Assembly: GCA_030220185.1 (NCBI GenBank)
Contig: JASPKZ010010196.1
Span: forward strand, 43,501-107,500
Length of the DNA stretch: 64,000 bases
Reading direction: 5' to 3'
DNA from: Diploptera punctata
Lineage: Eukaryota; Arthropoda; Insecta; Blattodea; Blaberidae
Within the stretch, counting starts at the first letter, position 1, and the number at the start of each line of letters is the position of its first letter. Both the position numbers and the translations under genes were made by a program. The notes under the pieces are model-generated. The model ran no database searches. It saw only the letters and a list, made by a program, of their open reading frames with translations, and was not told the origin of the DNA. Below, piece by piece: positions 32,865-43,823 of this stretch.

Positions 32865-33390
32865 CACGCTTTATATTAGCTTGACCTGTATCTATATATC
32901 TATCTATCTATCTATCTATGTAACTGAATCTTTCAACGCGTTTTTCACCCACTTAGAAACATAGAATAGACTTGAAACTTGGTATACTTGTTAAGGACCC
33001 GTGACAATGTAATAATTTTATATTCATTTTCTAAAATCCTGGCCAGAATTATCAGAAAATCAAAAAAAGTGTCTTTGTATTTATGTAACGGAATCTTTGA
33101 ACACGATTTTCACCTACTTAGAGACATTGGATCGACTTGAAACTTTGTATACTTGTAAAGAACCCGTGACAATACAATAATTTCATATATATTTTCTAAA
33201 ATCCTGGCCAGAATCATCATAAAACCAAAAAAAGTGTTTTGTATTTATGTAACGGAATCTTTGAACACGATTTTCACCCACTTAGAAACATTGGATCGAC
33301 TTGAAACTGTGTATACTTGTAAAGGACCCGTGACACTACAATAATTTCATATTTTATTCATTTCTTAGTTCGGTTTTCTAATAAAGCGTG
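32865..33390. mobile_element. Terminal-repeat element with 165-bp minisatellite
   Basis: Starts cacgctttatattagcttga and ends with the inverted form ctaataaagcgtg. The inside consists of almost three tandem units (32917, 33082 and 33246) sharing ttcacccacttagaaacat, gacttgaaactttgtatact and cctggccagaatcatca. A related element with one unit is at 58123. No coding capacity; superfamily unknown. Confidence 0.65.
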
Positions 33391-33855
33391 CTGTTTTAAT
33401 TTTTTAAAACTATTATTTATTTTTAACAAACATGAATATATCTCATTGAAATCGGCGCTTGGATGTAGATGTTTGCACCAAACAAATAACTTTTGGGAAA
33501 TAACGACTTTTAGCCTTCTCAAGAAAAATGTGATGCAATCAAAATTAATTACATCTTTTCTAAATGGATTTTTGTCAAATTTTCTAAAGTAGTAGGCCTA
33601 ATTGAAATTTAACTCAGGGCTCCATACTGCGAATTTGTTGCAACAGTACACGGATGGAAATATTTGTTTACTTCATGTCCATGGATTTTATTTATAGAAT
33701 ATGGTGGATGTAAGTGCTCACTATTAATTGACACATTTCATTTACGCACATGTTTGAAAATGTTAGTTAAACAAAGTTTTACTTCTTCACTCCACGCTAC
33801 TGTATATAGGCCTTATTATTAACGGAATTGTTGCTATTAAAATATCGGTAGGTAA

Positions 33856-34575
33856 ATATATGGTCACACGTAGAAATACATTATATAATGGAAATGGACA
33901 GCTAATGACAAATGAGGGAAATTTTGAGGAAGTGGCTGAATTCAAATACCTGGGAACAATAATCACAAATAGGAATGAGATGCACAAAGAAATTAAACAT
34001 AGGCTCAATTCTGGAAATGCATGCTATTATGCATTGCAGAGACTTTTGATGTCCCAACTCCTTTCAAAAAACGTTAAGCTGAAAATATATAAAACTATTA
34101 TTCTACCAGTTATATTATATGGGTGCGAAACATGGACTCTTACTTTAAGGGAGGAAGGAAATTACGAGTATTTGAGAATAAAGTTCTTAGGAAAATTTTT
34201 GGACCAAAGAGAGATGAACAGACAGGTGAATGGAGAAGACTACGTAACAATGAACTACATGGTATTTATAGGAAGCCAGATATAATAAGAACAGTCAAGT
34301 CTCGTAGACTGCGATGGGCAGGACATGTTACACGTATGGGGAATGAAAGACGTGCATGGAAGCTTCTTGTAGGAAAGCCAGAGGGTAAACGCCCTGTTGG
34401 TAGACCAAGAATGAGGTGGGAGAACAACATTAACTATGATTTGAGGGAAGTAGATTATACAGGGAATGCTTGGAAAGCATTAGCTCAGGATAGGGATGTA
34501 TGGAGAGCTTATGTCCGCGCGGCCATGAACCTACGGGTTCGATAGTGCCAGTGAGTAAGTAAGTAAGTAAGGTAA
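33856..34575 (+). mobile_element. RTE-A, 5'-truncated, near-intact frames
   Basis: Begins inside the palm-thumb linker (YMVTRRNTLYNGNGQL) and runs to AAMNLRVR and the (TAAG)n tail. Two frames (33860-34285 and 34123-34545) overlap. A lost base near 34150-34160 (gaggaaggaaatta against gaggaaagaaaatta) causes the shift. Very similar to 31299-32280, so both are young. Confidence 0.85.
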
Positions 34576-34617
34576 TTACGGTAATAAAATTAGAAGTATT
34601 AAATTATGTATACTATA

Positions 34618-34800
34618 CTAGCTAATACCCGGCGTGCGTTGCTCACCTGAATGAAATGTGTTTATATGTTTAGTTGAATAAGCAAAAGGGTAAATAATTA
34701 TAAATTTATATCGTAATAATTTGTAGATACCCCATACTGATAACCTAGGATTGGATGTAAAATACCCATCTGTGCCACTTCTAAATTTGATTTTGTTTTT
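34618..34800 (-). mobile_element. Helitron 3' end
   Basis: The plus strand reads actagctaatacccggcgtg, the reverse complement of the 3' end of the 12317 Helitron (cacgccgggtattagctagt). CTAG is at 34618-34621 and the next outward base fits the T of the A-T target. Internal sequence beyond about 150 bp does not match the complete copy; a SINE fragment follows at 34905. Confidence 0.7.
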
Positions 34801-34904
34801 TTAATTCGGTATCCAGTTTTCGCTGCTATATTTCAGTCCTAATTTTACAGTTTTATTGGTTGTGGTTGACATTTGTTTACCAGAATTTATTTTTATGATT
34901 CCTG

Positions 34905-35195
34905 AATGAAGTTTCTTTCGGGGTTTTTCCTCACCTGTAAAATAAATGTCAGGAAACGTTAAGGCCCAAACAGTCCCTGAACACCTTCTGACCTTCATTA
35001 TCATCAATATCATATTCGCCTAACTAGTTTAAGTTTAGTTTAAAGCTTCTCCTGCATCATTGACATCATCATCAGCTCTCATATCATCGGGGCAACACGC
35101 CCCAAACTCAGAAGTAGGTTACAAGTACGCCATGCTAGAAGAGAACACCAGAAATGTCGAAATGAAAACCTGCAGCATTTGGAAAAAAAAAAATA
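34905..35195 (+). mobile_element. SINE S1 body with tail type b, head missing
   Basis: ggggtttttcctcacctgta and atgtcaggaaacgttaaggc are S1 body. Tail b follows: tcatatcatcggggcaac, cagaagtaggttacaagtac and gccatgc, then an A-rich end. Confidence 0.75.
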
Positions 35196-35451
35196 AATAA
35201 ATTTGTACACTTTTGTGACAAAAATGTATACAATTTATGTAACGCTGTGCAGTGATGGGTAAAGTATTTTAATCATAACCAACAGCTTTACCCACGTCTC
35301 TCTTAGGTTCAACTCCGACTGGGATTAATGGAGTTTTAGCACGTAAAGTATCTGAGATGGCATTTTCAAGTCTAGATTTGAATTGCGATAGCAATGACCT
35401 TAATTCATAAGGTTGTGGTTAAATAAATAACTCTTCTTTTTCTTTATCAAA

Positions 35452-35575
35452 GTTTAACCTCTCACCTTATATGTAATTTTTACATGCTCACGCCACCTGG
35501 ATCGTACAGTGGCGCGACCTGTTGGGAGAGAGATTTCAATCTGTAGAACACATACAGGTTGTTAGCTCATAAAAT
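35452..35575 (-). mobile_element. SINE S1 tail type c fragment
   Basis: Minus-strand match to the 3' end of 51664-52085: tctctctcccaacaggtcgc, gccactgta and aaggtgagaggttaaa. Confidence 0.6.
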
Positions 35576-36097
35576 TATCCTTATCAAAACAAAACCATGT
35601 GATCTGCTCGCTTTTCATTGTTTATGGTCGCCGACGTACAATGTAGAAGTAATTGTACGCGAAAAGTAGTTCCGTTCATAAAATTAAAAATATGTCTTCT
35701 GCATATACTTTTAATTCTTCGTGAATGAAAATAATAATATTCAAAGCATAGAGAATATACCTAATCAATAGTTACAACTTAAAATAGTTTACTACATATG
35801 GGTGATGCATTTGAGTCATGCTTCAGTCGATTCTCATGAAACAAAATGGCTGAAAGTGTCGAGTCTTCTGTTGCTCTGTCGCCATCTCTCTGTCAATGTG
35901 ACAGTAGTTGTGGCGCGAATGGCGTAAGGATACAATTGACGTTTGTTTATGTTAGGATCACTCTAAGAGTGGATAGTGTATAGATACATTTTTTGACCGT
36001 ACGAGGACATGGAGGGCCTCCAAAATGAGTGATCAGCTCAATGCCAATGCCTCCTCCGAGATAACACAACATTAAAACGAAATATATCATTAATACT
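35576..36097. other. Intergenic, nothing recognised
   Basis: No supported feature. Confidence 0.4.
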
Positions 36098-36302
36098 AAC
36101 CTGGTGAATATGATATTGATTATTATGATGGCCAGATGATGTTTGGGGACCATTTGGGCCTTAATGTTTCCTCGGATTCGTCTTACAGATGAGGAAAAAC
36201 CCCGAAAATAAAGATCGCCCAGGAAATTTGTCCCGATCGGGGATCGATTTCGAATCGCTGCATACAAGGCAGCGACGCTATCCAGAGACCACAGCGGTGA
36301 AG
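36098..36302 (-). mobile_element. SINE S1, diverged
   Basis: Minus-strand S1 head (tcaccgctgtggtctctgga) and B-box region (gaaatcgatccccgatcggg), then body to the ggccatcataataatc block. The tail is not recognisable. Confidence 0.75.
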
Positions 36303-36411
36303 TAAATAAATTATTAATAAACGAAAGAAACAAATCATAATCCTTCTCTTAGTTATTTCTCTTACTTATTTTCACAATTAGCAGATTATTCAGCTGTAAG
36401 AATGTAATAAT

Positions 36412-36662
36412 AACTAACTGACAATATCGTGGGCGAGCGCACATAAACTCTCCATACATCCCTAACCTGAGCTAATATTTTCTACCATCCCCTGTATAAT
36501 TTACCTCCCTGAAATCACGGTTAATGTTATTACCCCATCTCATTTTTGGCCTTTCTACTGGACGTTTTCCCTCTGGTTTTCCTAACATAAATTTCCATTA
36601 CCCTCTTTCATTCCCAGTTCGTACCACATGTCCTGGCCATCACAGTCTATGAGACTTAATTA
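36412..36662 (-). mobile_element. RTE-A, old 3' fragment
   Basis: Minus-strand RTE-A end from aactgacaatatcgtgggcg to ggccatcacagtctatgaga. It has diverged strongly. Confidence 0.75.
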
Positions 36663-36699
36663 AAAATCTAATAATGCCGGAAGAAAAGTAATTAGGATT

Positions 36700-37215
36700 G
36701 AATATCTAAACTTTTTCTTTGTTACAGACGTATATCTCCTATCTCTTAGCGAGAAAAGGAGTTTCTATATTGGAGGCGTCAGTTATTACCAGAAAGAATT
36801 TTTAATTCAAATCGTGAAAGATTGGCATGCTACGAGTTAATGGTAAGCCCAGAAAATTGGATAAACTTGGGTAAATTTCTGGACAAAACGCGGAAAATAA
36901 GAACAACTCTCATTCATGCATAAATAAATATGTAAGAAATTGCAATACCATTAATTCTTAACAATTCTACATAACCAAGTTAAGGTATAATGTAATTGCA
37001 TTGTTATCTAATTGTAATATTATTCTGTTTTTTTAAGTTATATTATTACCAAACATTAACTTATTGTAACGGACTGTCAACAGCACGTACGGCTTACTGC
37101 CCGTGCGACCCATATTTACAAATAACGTTGTATGTATTTTATTTTTAGTCTAATAAAATCCTAGTTATTATTATTATCATTATTATTATTATTATCATTA
37201 TTATTATTATTATTA

Positions 37216-37265
<50 letters not shown>
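36700..37265 (+). mobile_element. LINE-E 3' part with hairpin and (TTA)n tail
   Basis: Diverged coding traces at 36730-36925 read ERLACYELMVSPENWINLGK and FLDKTRKIRTTLIHA before a stop, resembling the C-terminus of a LINE protein. The 3' UTR holds the core aacggactgtcaacagcacg at about 37070, with GCACG/CGTGC stem (37083-37087 and 37102-37106). It ends in ATTATT repeats from about 37165. Confidence 0.6.
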
Positions 37266-37267
<2 letters not shown>

Positions 37268-37299
37268 TTATTTTTCCCTTATACTTGATTATTAAGAAG

Positions 37300-37850
37300 T
37301 AATCTGGCCTCTTCTCACGACAAATAACCTAGCCACATTATAAAGGATAAAATCAACCTACATAAAGAAGGCGATAGGGGTGTCAAAAACATCAAGATGC
37401 AGGTTTGTATATCTACTGACAGAAGAATCCTACCTCATTGCAGACATCAGACTTCAAATGCTCCTACCCAGCACCAAATCATCAGAAACATTCGTAACAA
37501 CAATGATCAAAAAGAGACGAAATACCATCAGAATTCTATGCCACAGGGGCTATGATTGATCGATCCTGGACACATGTACAAGAATGGCGATCCACGGATT
37601 TCATCATATCATCTGTAACAATCCAGCTTTCCATGAACCAAACGCAACATGTCTGTGCAAATTTGTGTGAACAAAAATGTGGTCGATACCACCTGGAACT
37701 CTCTATCAAAAGAACAATCTCAATCATGAATATGCAAAAATATAACCTAATTGTATATGGCCAATTGGCTGCAATACTTGTATTGTTATTAAGAAAAAAG
37801 AAAGGAAAGGGATACCCGACAATGTTTTTATTATTGTTTTCGTGAAATAT
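37300..37850 (+). mobile_element. LINE-J C-terminal fragment
   Basis: Traces ESYLIADIRLQMLLPSTKSS and then, after a shift, FYATGAMIDRSWT and CANLCEQKCGRYHLEL. These align with FYASDAMVNREWTG and CKICDQKCERYHYKQC of LINE-J at 25520-25740. The final cysteine of the cluster is replaced here. Minus-strand frames over the same region are shadows. Confidence 0.65.
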
Positions 37851-38204
37851 GTGCAACATTTTTGTTATTGTAACGGGAAGTAGTTCTGAATAATTCATTC
37901 TAATGCTTGAATATGAATCATGGTCATTCTGTATTATCATTGGAAGTGTGATAATACGTTTTTTCTGGAAATTTTTGTCATTAATCACATTTAATTTTCT
38001 CTAGAAAAATTATTGCAATAATCGCAATAGTTCAGGATTAAACAACATACAATGATCAACAAAGTTTTAACAAAATTGACAATGAGTTTAACGCTTCATT
38101 TATTTTGGTCTAAAGTTCCAAAAAAAATTGAATTAAGATTAACAATTAACCTTTAACATAGAATGTAATATTGATGATTAATATTAAACAATATAATCAA
38201 TAAC

Positions 38205-38760
38205 ACTGGTCAACATGATTTTTGTTTCATGAGTACCAATAGTTGTACTTAATGCAGTTTTTTATCGTCTTTTCAAATATATATTCGGAATTTCTCCATC
38301 ACCCACAGTTTTTTTTATTTCAATTTCAATTAATAGGTTTAAATAATTATTTTTTAATAAACTTTTTTCGTTCATTTGTCCATTGTAAAATAAAACCAAA
38401 TGAGCTAACTCAGGAGATTTCAGCTATGGAAAAGAGATATCAAGGCAAATGGCATCCTAATATGCTGGCCGATTATTGTTGGACCGTCAAGAGGGATGCT
38501 ACACAGGCGAAATATAGCAGAAAATCGTAATTTCATACTTTCTAGGTGAGTCCGAATGTTCGAATATTGTATTGTTACGAATGTAAAAGAATTGAAGTAT
38601 TTGAAATTATAAATTCCTGTCTCTCGGAAACCTTGTGTGATGGAGAAAAACCGATATCATATTTGAATTCAGGAGAAAAATACTATCAGAATCACATATT
38701 TTTCTTTGTGAAACAAAAAAATAGTTTCTTTTTTTGTTGCTCAGTGTTATACGAGTAGAT
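38205..38760 (+). repeat. Dispersed 515-bp repeat carrying the YQGKW domain fragment
   Basis: Nearly collinear with 52314-52830, including aacactggtcaacatgattt, gtaccaatagttgtacttaa and the coding segment. The frame encodes EISAMEKRYQGKWHPNMLAD and YCWTVKRDA then KYSRKS and TAA (38528-38530). It begins at ctaactcag, which looks like a splice acceptor, exactly where the related copy at 13841 continues without a break (FHQ-QIS). Confidence 0.65.
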
Positions 38761-39289
38761 TAAATTAATTTGTGATTTATAGGAATGTTTCATCATCATT
38801 TGAATGGGTTAGGCCTGTTGGCCTGTTACGACATCAGGAAGTTTTAAAACAATATTATCATCTTCTTGTAGGTTTTCCTTAAAGACGTTAAATACATTTT
38901 AAAATAATTTGTATTCTTGCAGTGTGATTGAGAATTTCATGAATCCCAGCCATTGAGAAAACATACTTGTACTCTTTTGAATAGCGTTTAACACATTTTT
39001 TTTTCTATAAACGTTAATATTATATTAACTTGGAGTGGATCAAATATTCTTCATTCTGCATATTGAACTGGATCCATAAAACACTTCACAGTTTTACGGA
39101 AGTTATAACGGAATATTTTTATTAAGCAATATGAAAGAAACTACAAAATATATAATTCAGAAACACGATTAAGTGTCTTTTTCTATTCGATATTTAAAAA
39201 TTTAATCATGCATCCACATAGGTCTATTTCTTAAATTGTACCTATTACGTTTGTGAGCTTATTTAATTCTATGAAGTAATTTTTTTTTT
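38761..39289. other. Intergenic, nothing recognised
   Basis: AT-rich without supported features. Confidence 0.4.
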
Positions 39290-39674
39290 TCAAATGCCCC
39301 AGGTTTGTCTTTCGACATTCCTGGTTTCTCTCCTGGCATGGCGTACTTGTAACCCACTTCTGAGGTTGGGGCGCCTGGAAGGCGGGGTTACGTTGCCCCG
39401 ATGATATGATGGGTGATGATGATGATAATGGTGCGCCAGGAGAGTTTCTAATTCTAAGCTTAACCTAAGATGAGTAGGAATGATGATGATTGCGATGGCC
39501 ATATGATTTCGGGGACCGTTTGGGCCTTAAAGTTTTCCTGACATTTGTCTTACAGGTGAGGAAAAACCCCGATAAAAACCTCACCCAGAAAAAACTGTCC
39601 CGACCGGGGATCGAACCCGGGCCCGCTGCGTGACAAGGCAGCACGCTACCCCGAGACCACAGCGGTGGACTGAA
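39290..39674 (-). mobile_element. SINE S1, tail type b, near full length
   Basis: Minus strand: head gtccaccgctgtggtctcgg, B box GGGTTCGATCCCCGG, body, then tail b (gttacaagtacgccatgcca, gagagaaaccaggaatgtcg, ggggcatttg) and an A run (TTTTTTTTTT at 39281-39290 on plus). Confidence 0.88.
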
Positions 39675-39721
39675 GTAAAATTATTAAATAGGCCTATATG
39701 CCTAATAGATAATATGCGTAA

Positions 39722-40035
39722 TAGCCTCGGTGGTATAATGATTATGTCCCTTGTCTCCAGTCCCAAGGATCGTGGTTCTAACCTGGGCGGGGTCGAAAGT
39801 TTTTTAAGATGGGAAAATCCAAGGGACAATCCTTGAGAGGGACTCTAAGAAATGGGTCCAGAATCTGAACATTTTCGGGCTTGTAAAAGAACTTTAAGCC
39901 TAAATTAGTGGCTCTGATTAATATTTAACCGACCTTCCCTATGTAATTAGCATCTTAGTTGCCTACTAGATGTCATATTGAGACGATGTGCTGACCACAT
40001 GTTACTCGCTTATATTTGTAAGGAAATAAGTATAA
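39722..40035 (+). mobile_element. SINE S3, near full length
   Basis: Head agcctcggtggtataatgat, B-box region cgtggttctaacctgggc, body gagagggactctaagaaatg and ttcgggcttgtaaaagaact, 3' part tgaccacatgttactcgc. Related to the minus copies at 28050 and 41995. Confidence 0.65.
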
Positions 40036-40849
40036 CGGAATTAGCCTGGTAAAGAAACCCCCGGTAGCAGAGCACCCATATCTCCATGATATATACATAT
40101 ATATTCCTAACAGACATTTACCTTAGAATGTATATGTTTCTCTGAATTTCAGTAAATGGATAAAAATATAGTGATCCATCCCATACTGCTGTTCGTGATA
40201 TAGGCTACAGCGGTTAATTTTCACATAATTCAAGTGTCGAGTTACAGATATAAATCTTGCAACATAAATTACCTTATCTTATCTTCAAGTTCCCACTTGA
40301 AAATTTACCAATACTCGTGCTCTTCATTATGCTATCATCTTTATTAAGCACTTTATTTACGTTTACCTTTTGGACTTGAACGCTTCACATTTGTAAGGAT
40401 TCATAGTGAGAAAGACCGATAGTTATATGAATAAAATCTTTATTGAATGCAGAATTAATTACACTGTTTTTTAATTATTTCTTAAATTGAAAAGAAGACC
40501 CGTAACAAAAATATTAAATGGGATATTGTACTAGAATACTAAAATAAAAACATAAAAATCAATATCTAAGAATGCCATAACATTTGGAGCTGAGACTTGG
40601 AAACTGAATCAATATTTATTTATTTATCTAATGGCATAAACATTAACAGAAACGTAATTTTGTTCATCTGATTCATCATCATCGTTCTAGCTTCCCAATA
40701 TTTTCCGATCTCAGATGTACTGCGAATAGCCGGGCAGCGGTTTAAGTGTTCCCTGTCCACATCTTCATCCAGATTAACAGAGCTTGCAGGTGGGCGCTTG
40801 AAGTACTATACTAAATTAAAATTAATCAATGTTTTTAAAATACATTATG
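40036..40849. other. Intergenic, nothing recognised
   Basis: No supported feature. Confidence 0.4.
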
Positions 40850-40869
40850 GAACTCCGTTGAGGTTACTG

Positions 40870-40990
40870 CGTTAAAGTTTCAATAATTATATATATATAT
40901 GTTTCGATAAGGCCTCCTATAAAACAACACTGCAAATTATTGAGGACGACTGAGATATCAGCTACTGTTATACAATTATTAAAACTTTAA
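40870..40990. repeat. Fold-back-like repeat with TTGAGGACGAC motif
   Basis: gttaaagtttcaataatta near 40871 is mirrored by aattattaaaactttaa near 40975. The motif attgaggacgactgag (40939) matches the outer part of the 19413 palindrome. Confidence 0.45.
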
Positions 40991-41019
40991 ATTAAAATTG
41001 CCGTCAAGGAAATGTTACT

Positions 41020-41775
41020 TTTTTAAGTAATTCCAGATTGGAGAATTTAAAAAAATTGTAATTAGGCAGGACCCTCAGGGGTCCTCATCTAGAGGATATG
41101 TGGATGGCGACCACAAGGTGCCCAAGCTGAGCAAAACATTTCTTCCACTTACTTGTGTTTTGCACTCTTTTAACTTTACTATCTAACCTCCCTTGGTTAA
41201 CTCTTGTTTTTTCGACCCCGACGCTATTAGGGCATCCGAGGGCTAGGGAGTCTTTCCTTTCTTCCATTTCTTCTTTCCTTTATTTTCTTTTCTTCTCCAG
41301 AAAAGCCTGACCAGAGGCTATAAGATGGCAGCCCCATCACTGGTCTTGCCTTCTTTTGGCCAGTAACCAATCGAAGGGACTATTATTATGCTTTCAAATC
41401 TTACATGAGAATTTTCCGGAAGGATCAAACTATTTACGCTGGAGGGAAAATTTTCTATAGGATCGTAAGAGGCCTTGGCCTAATACTTGGAAGGAAGAAG
41501 AAGAAGAAGAAGAAGAAGTAATTAGGCAGGAAATCAAAGTCTAAAATAGTATATTAGACCCCATTAAATATAGATAGTTAGAATGGTGTCGCCATGTCAG
41601 ATGAATTCCGGAGTAGATTTCACCTAAAAAAATGTTTGATCGGACTCTCCAGGAAAGAAAGAAGGGTCGACCAAAAATTACATTGATTCGAGATGTTAGA
41701 AGTTCAATGATTTAGAATGGATTCAAGGAAGGATATTGGGAATATGGAAATAAAATGGAGGGGAAAAATTGAAGT
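41020..41775 (+). mobile_element. LINE-K (RTE-like) fragment, split by an insertion
   Basis: Left part (to 41071) encodes SRLEN.KKL.IRQE and the right part (from 41518) continues IRQEIKV, then YR.LEWCRHVR, FDRTLQERKKGRPKITLIRD and GFKEGYWEYG. Stops and shifts are present. A 446-bp element sits between the two halves, bounded by duplicated gtaattaggcagga. Confidence 0.65.
41072..41517 (+). mobile_element. Composite non-autonomous retroelement with RTE-B 3' end
   Basis: Flanked by an identical 14-bp duplication, gtaattaggcagga (41058-41071 and 41518-41531). The body (41072-41430) matches 50890-51235 in places, such as cgaccccgacgctattaggg against cgaccccgatggtattagag. The last 80 bp are RTE-B (ctggagggaaaattttctat, aggccttggcctaatacttg) with a (GAA)n tail. 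No coding capacity. It looks like a non-autonomous passenger using RTE-B machinery. Confidence 0.7.
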
Positions 41776-41829
41776 ACTATAACATTGGATTCGGAAAATG
41801 TTTATCTAATGTAACATGTTTAGTAAAAA

Positions 41830-41935
41830 AAGCGTAGCCAGTTCCTACCTTCCATTCCGGCGACACGGGTTCGATTCGCGTTGGGGTGTGTGTATGTATA
41901 TACATACTCCATACGTTCCGCGGGAGGACACGGGT
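41830..41935 (+). repeat. tRNA-like head fragment
   Basis: gcgtagccagttcctacctt and GGGTTCGATTCGCG (B box near 41868) followed by unrelated sequence. Possibly the head of a SINE S3-like copy. Confidence 0.4.
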
Positions 41936-41994
41936 GCTCCCTAGCGGGAGTTTCTTAACTAAGCTAATTTAGTTATGATTATTTATCTTCAAAT

Positions 41995-42175
41995 GTCAAC
42001 GAGAGACATGTGGTTTGCGCATCGCCTCGAAAGTCATCTGCTAAGCATCTAAGGTATTATATGGATAGATAAAGATCGGTTAAATTTTACACAGAGGCCT
42101 TTTATTCAGGTTTGCGGTTCTTTTACGAGCCTGAAAATCTTCAGGGATTTTAAATATCCATCTTGGGTCTTGATG
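41995..42175 (-). mobile_element. SINE S3 3' segment
   Basis: Minus-strand match to S3: ttttcaggctcgtaaaagaa, aataaaaggcctctgtg, aatttaaccgatctttat and gcgcaaaccacatgtctctc. Confidence 0.6.
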
Positions 42176-42545
42176 TGTGCCTTATAAGTATGTGAAAAAG
42201 AAAAAAAAAGTTAAAAGAATGAAAGAATATAATAACAAGAAGGAGAAATTATAAAAATGGGAAAAGTAAAGTAAAAAAAAGTTTTGTCATACAAAACAGT
42301 AGTAGGCCCTATGAAAAAAATTTAATAAATAAAGTGAAAAAGACTGTATCTATGAAGGAGAAATTGTAAAAAAGAACGAAAAAAAGTTTATTAAAATAAG
42401 AAGAAAAGTTTAATAGATAAATTGAAAACAACTTCCATTATCCATGAAACATTTATATTCTCTGAGAAATACAAGGCTATTCAGAAAGAAGGAATGGACT
42501 CATACATTTATTTCTTCCAAACTACAAAAAAATATAAATACAATT
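42176..42545. other. Purine-rich intergenic stretch
   Basis: Unusually rich in A and G on the plus strand (many gaaaaa/aagaaa words). No gene or shared repeat. Confidence 0.45.
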
Positions 42546-42840
42546 CTAACGTTCCTGGAAAGAGAAAAGTTCAAATTTCACTATTTTTATGAATTCAATA
42601 TGAGTACCACGTGTTACACGACAAATATCAAAACGGTGTCTCATTTCTTGCCACACACGAATCAGCTGGTCTCTAGTTATCGAATTCACAGCTTCAACAG
42701 TTCGATGTCGCAGATTTTCAAGAGTGCCAGGCATATGGGGGATAAAAACACGGCCTTTTACGTAACCTCACACATAAACATCACACGGGATTAGGTCGGG
42801 TGACCTGGGAGGCCACCGGTAATGAAGTTGATCTTTTGTT
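42546..42840 (-). pseudogene. Tc1/mariner-like transposase C-terminal fragment
   Basis: The minus strand reads WPPRSPDLIPCDVYV, a stop in place of the usual W, then GYVKGRVFIPHMPGTLENLR and AVNSITRDQLIRVWQEMRHR, ending RVTRGTHIEFIK. SPDL.P.D carries the third catalytic acidic residue of the DDE/D domain. The end of the frame is at 42546. N-terminal and central parts are missing. It belongs to the same broad family as 48052, 61571 and 63825. Confidence 0.75.
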
Positions 42841-43823
42841 CCTCCTCTTCAATCAACGTCCTGTTATTTAGCCATTTAAATACAATCAATCAACATGTCA
42901 AGCAACAGCGCCAATGCGGCCGTGATCAGAACTTCAAACTATTCTCTTTCCACAAGTGTTGGAATTGTGTTTCTATTTGTTGTATTTTGGAAGATATAAA
43001 TGTTTGAAGTCGGTTCTTCTTTTAGAATAGCCCTATGTATAGGATTGGTTACTATAATCAAAACTTGATAAATCTGCATTTTAATTTATACAATGTTTTG
43101 TGAAGTGTATTTATGTTAAACATAATTCCACTTGTGAAATCTGATCATTTTGATCCTTCGTAAACATTAATTATACAGTATTCAACAAAGAAGAGTAGCT
43201 TACGAAAAATCAATTAAAGAATTGTTCATAATAAGAATATTAGTGGATTTTATTGATTCGTATTCTATCGATAAACAATTTTATTTATCACATATCTTAG
43301 GAATACATTATAAATTCTGGCAGTGTTAGAAAATATATTTAGAAATATAAAAAAGAGTATCACATTAAATTATTTACATTTTTCTTTGTTAATTGAAAGT
43401 AAGTTTACAGTTTTATAAAACACAAAATTCTGCCCATTGCCTTAAATATTCTGTTGCATTAAAATCAGTCAAAATATTCGTAATTTCTTAAAGTACTTTA
43501 GCTGCATATAATAACATAAGTTATAAAAGTTAACTGTCTTTATCTTTTACTTGGATATATATCCTTTTGTGCTATTTTCTACAAATTTATTGCATTTTTA
43601 TTAATAATAATTTGAAATCCAAATATGGATCCTGTAAATCACATTATAATTGTCAAAGGGTTCTACACATTAATTATTATTAATAAATTATGCCAAACAG
43701 TAAAATATTATTCAAATTTGATATTTACTTAGCCAATTTTATACAGTTCTTTTGTCTATGAACAAATTTTGAATCCAAAATGAAATATTTCATTAAACAC
43801 ATTTTGGAAACTAAATGAAAATA
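42841..43823. other. Intergenic, nothing recognised
   Basis: Very AT-rich; no supported feature. Confidence 0.4.

Noticed and set aside
32917..33355. CRISPR-like array
   Set aside because: Three 165-bp tandem units without spacers, in a eukaryotic transposon context.
35947..36333. 128-codon minus frame (starts MFLSFINNL)
   Set aside because: Runs through a SINE S1 copy and a random flank; no domain.
37536..37988. 150-codon minus-strand frame
   Set aside because: Opposite the LINE-J C-terminal fragment; composition and lack of motifs mark it as a shadow.
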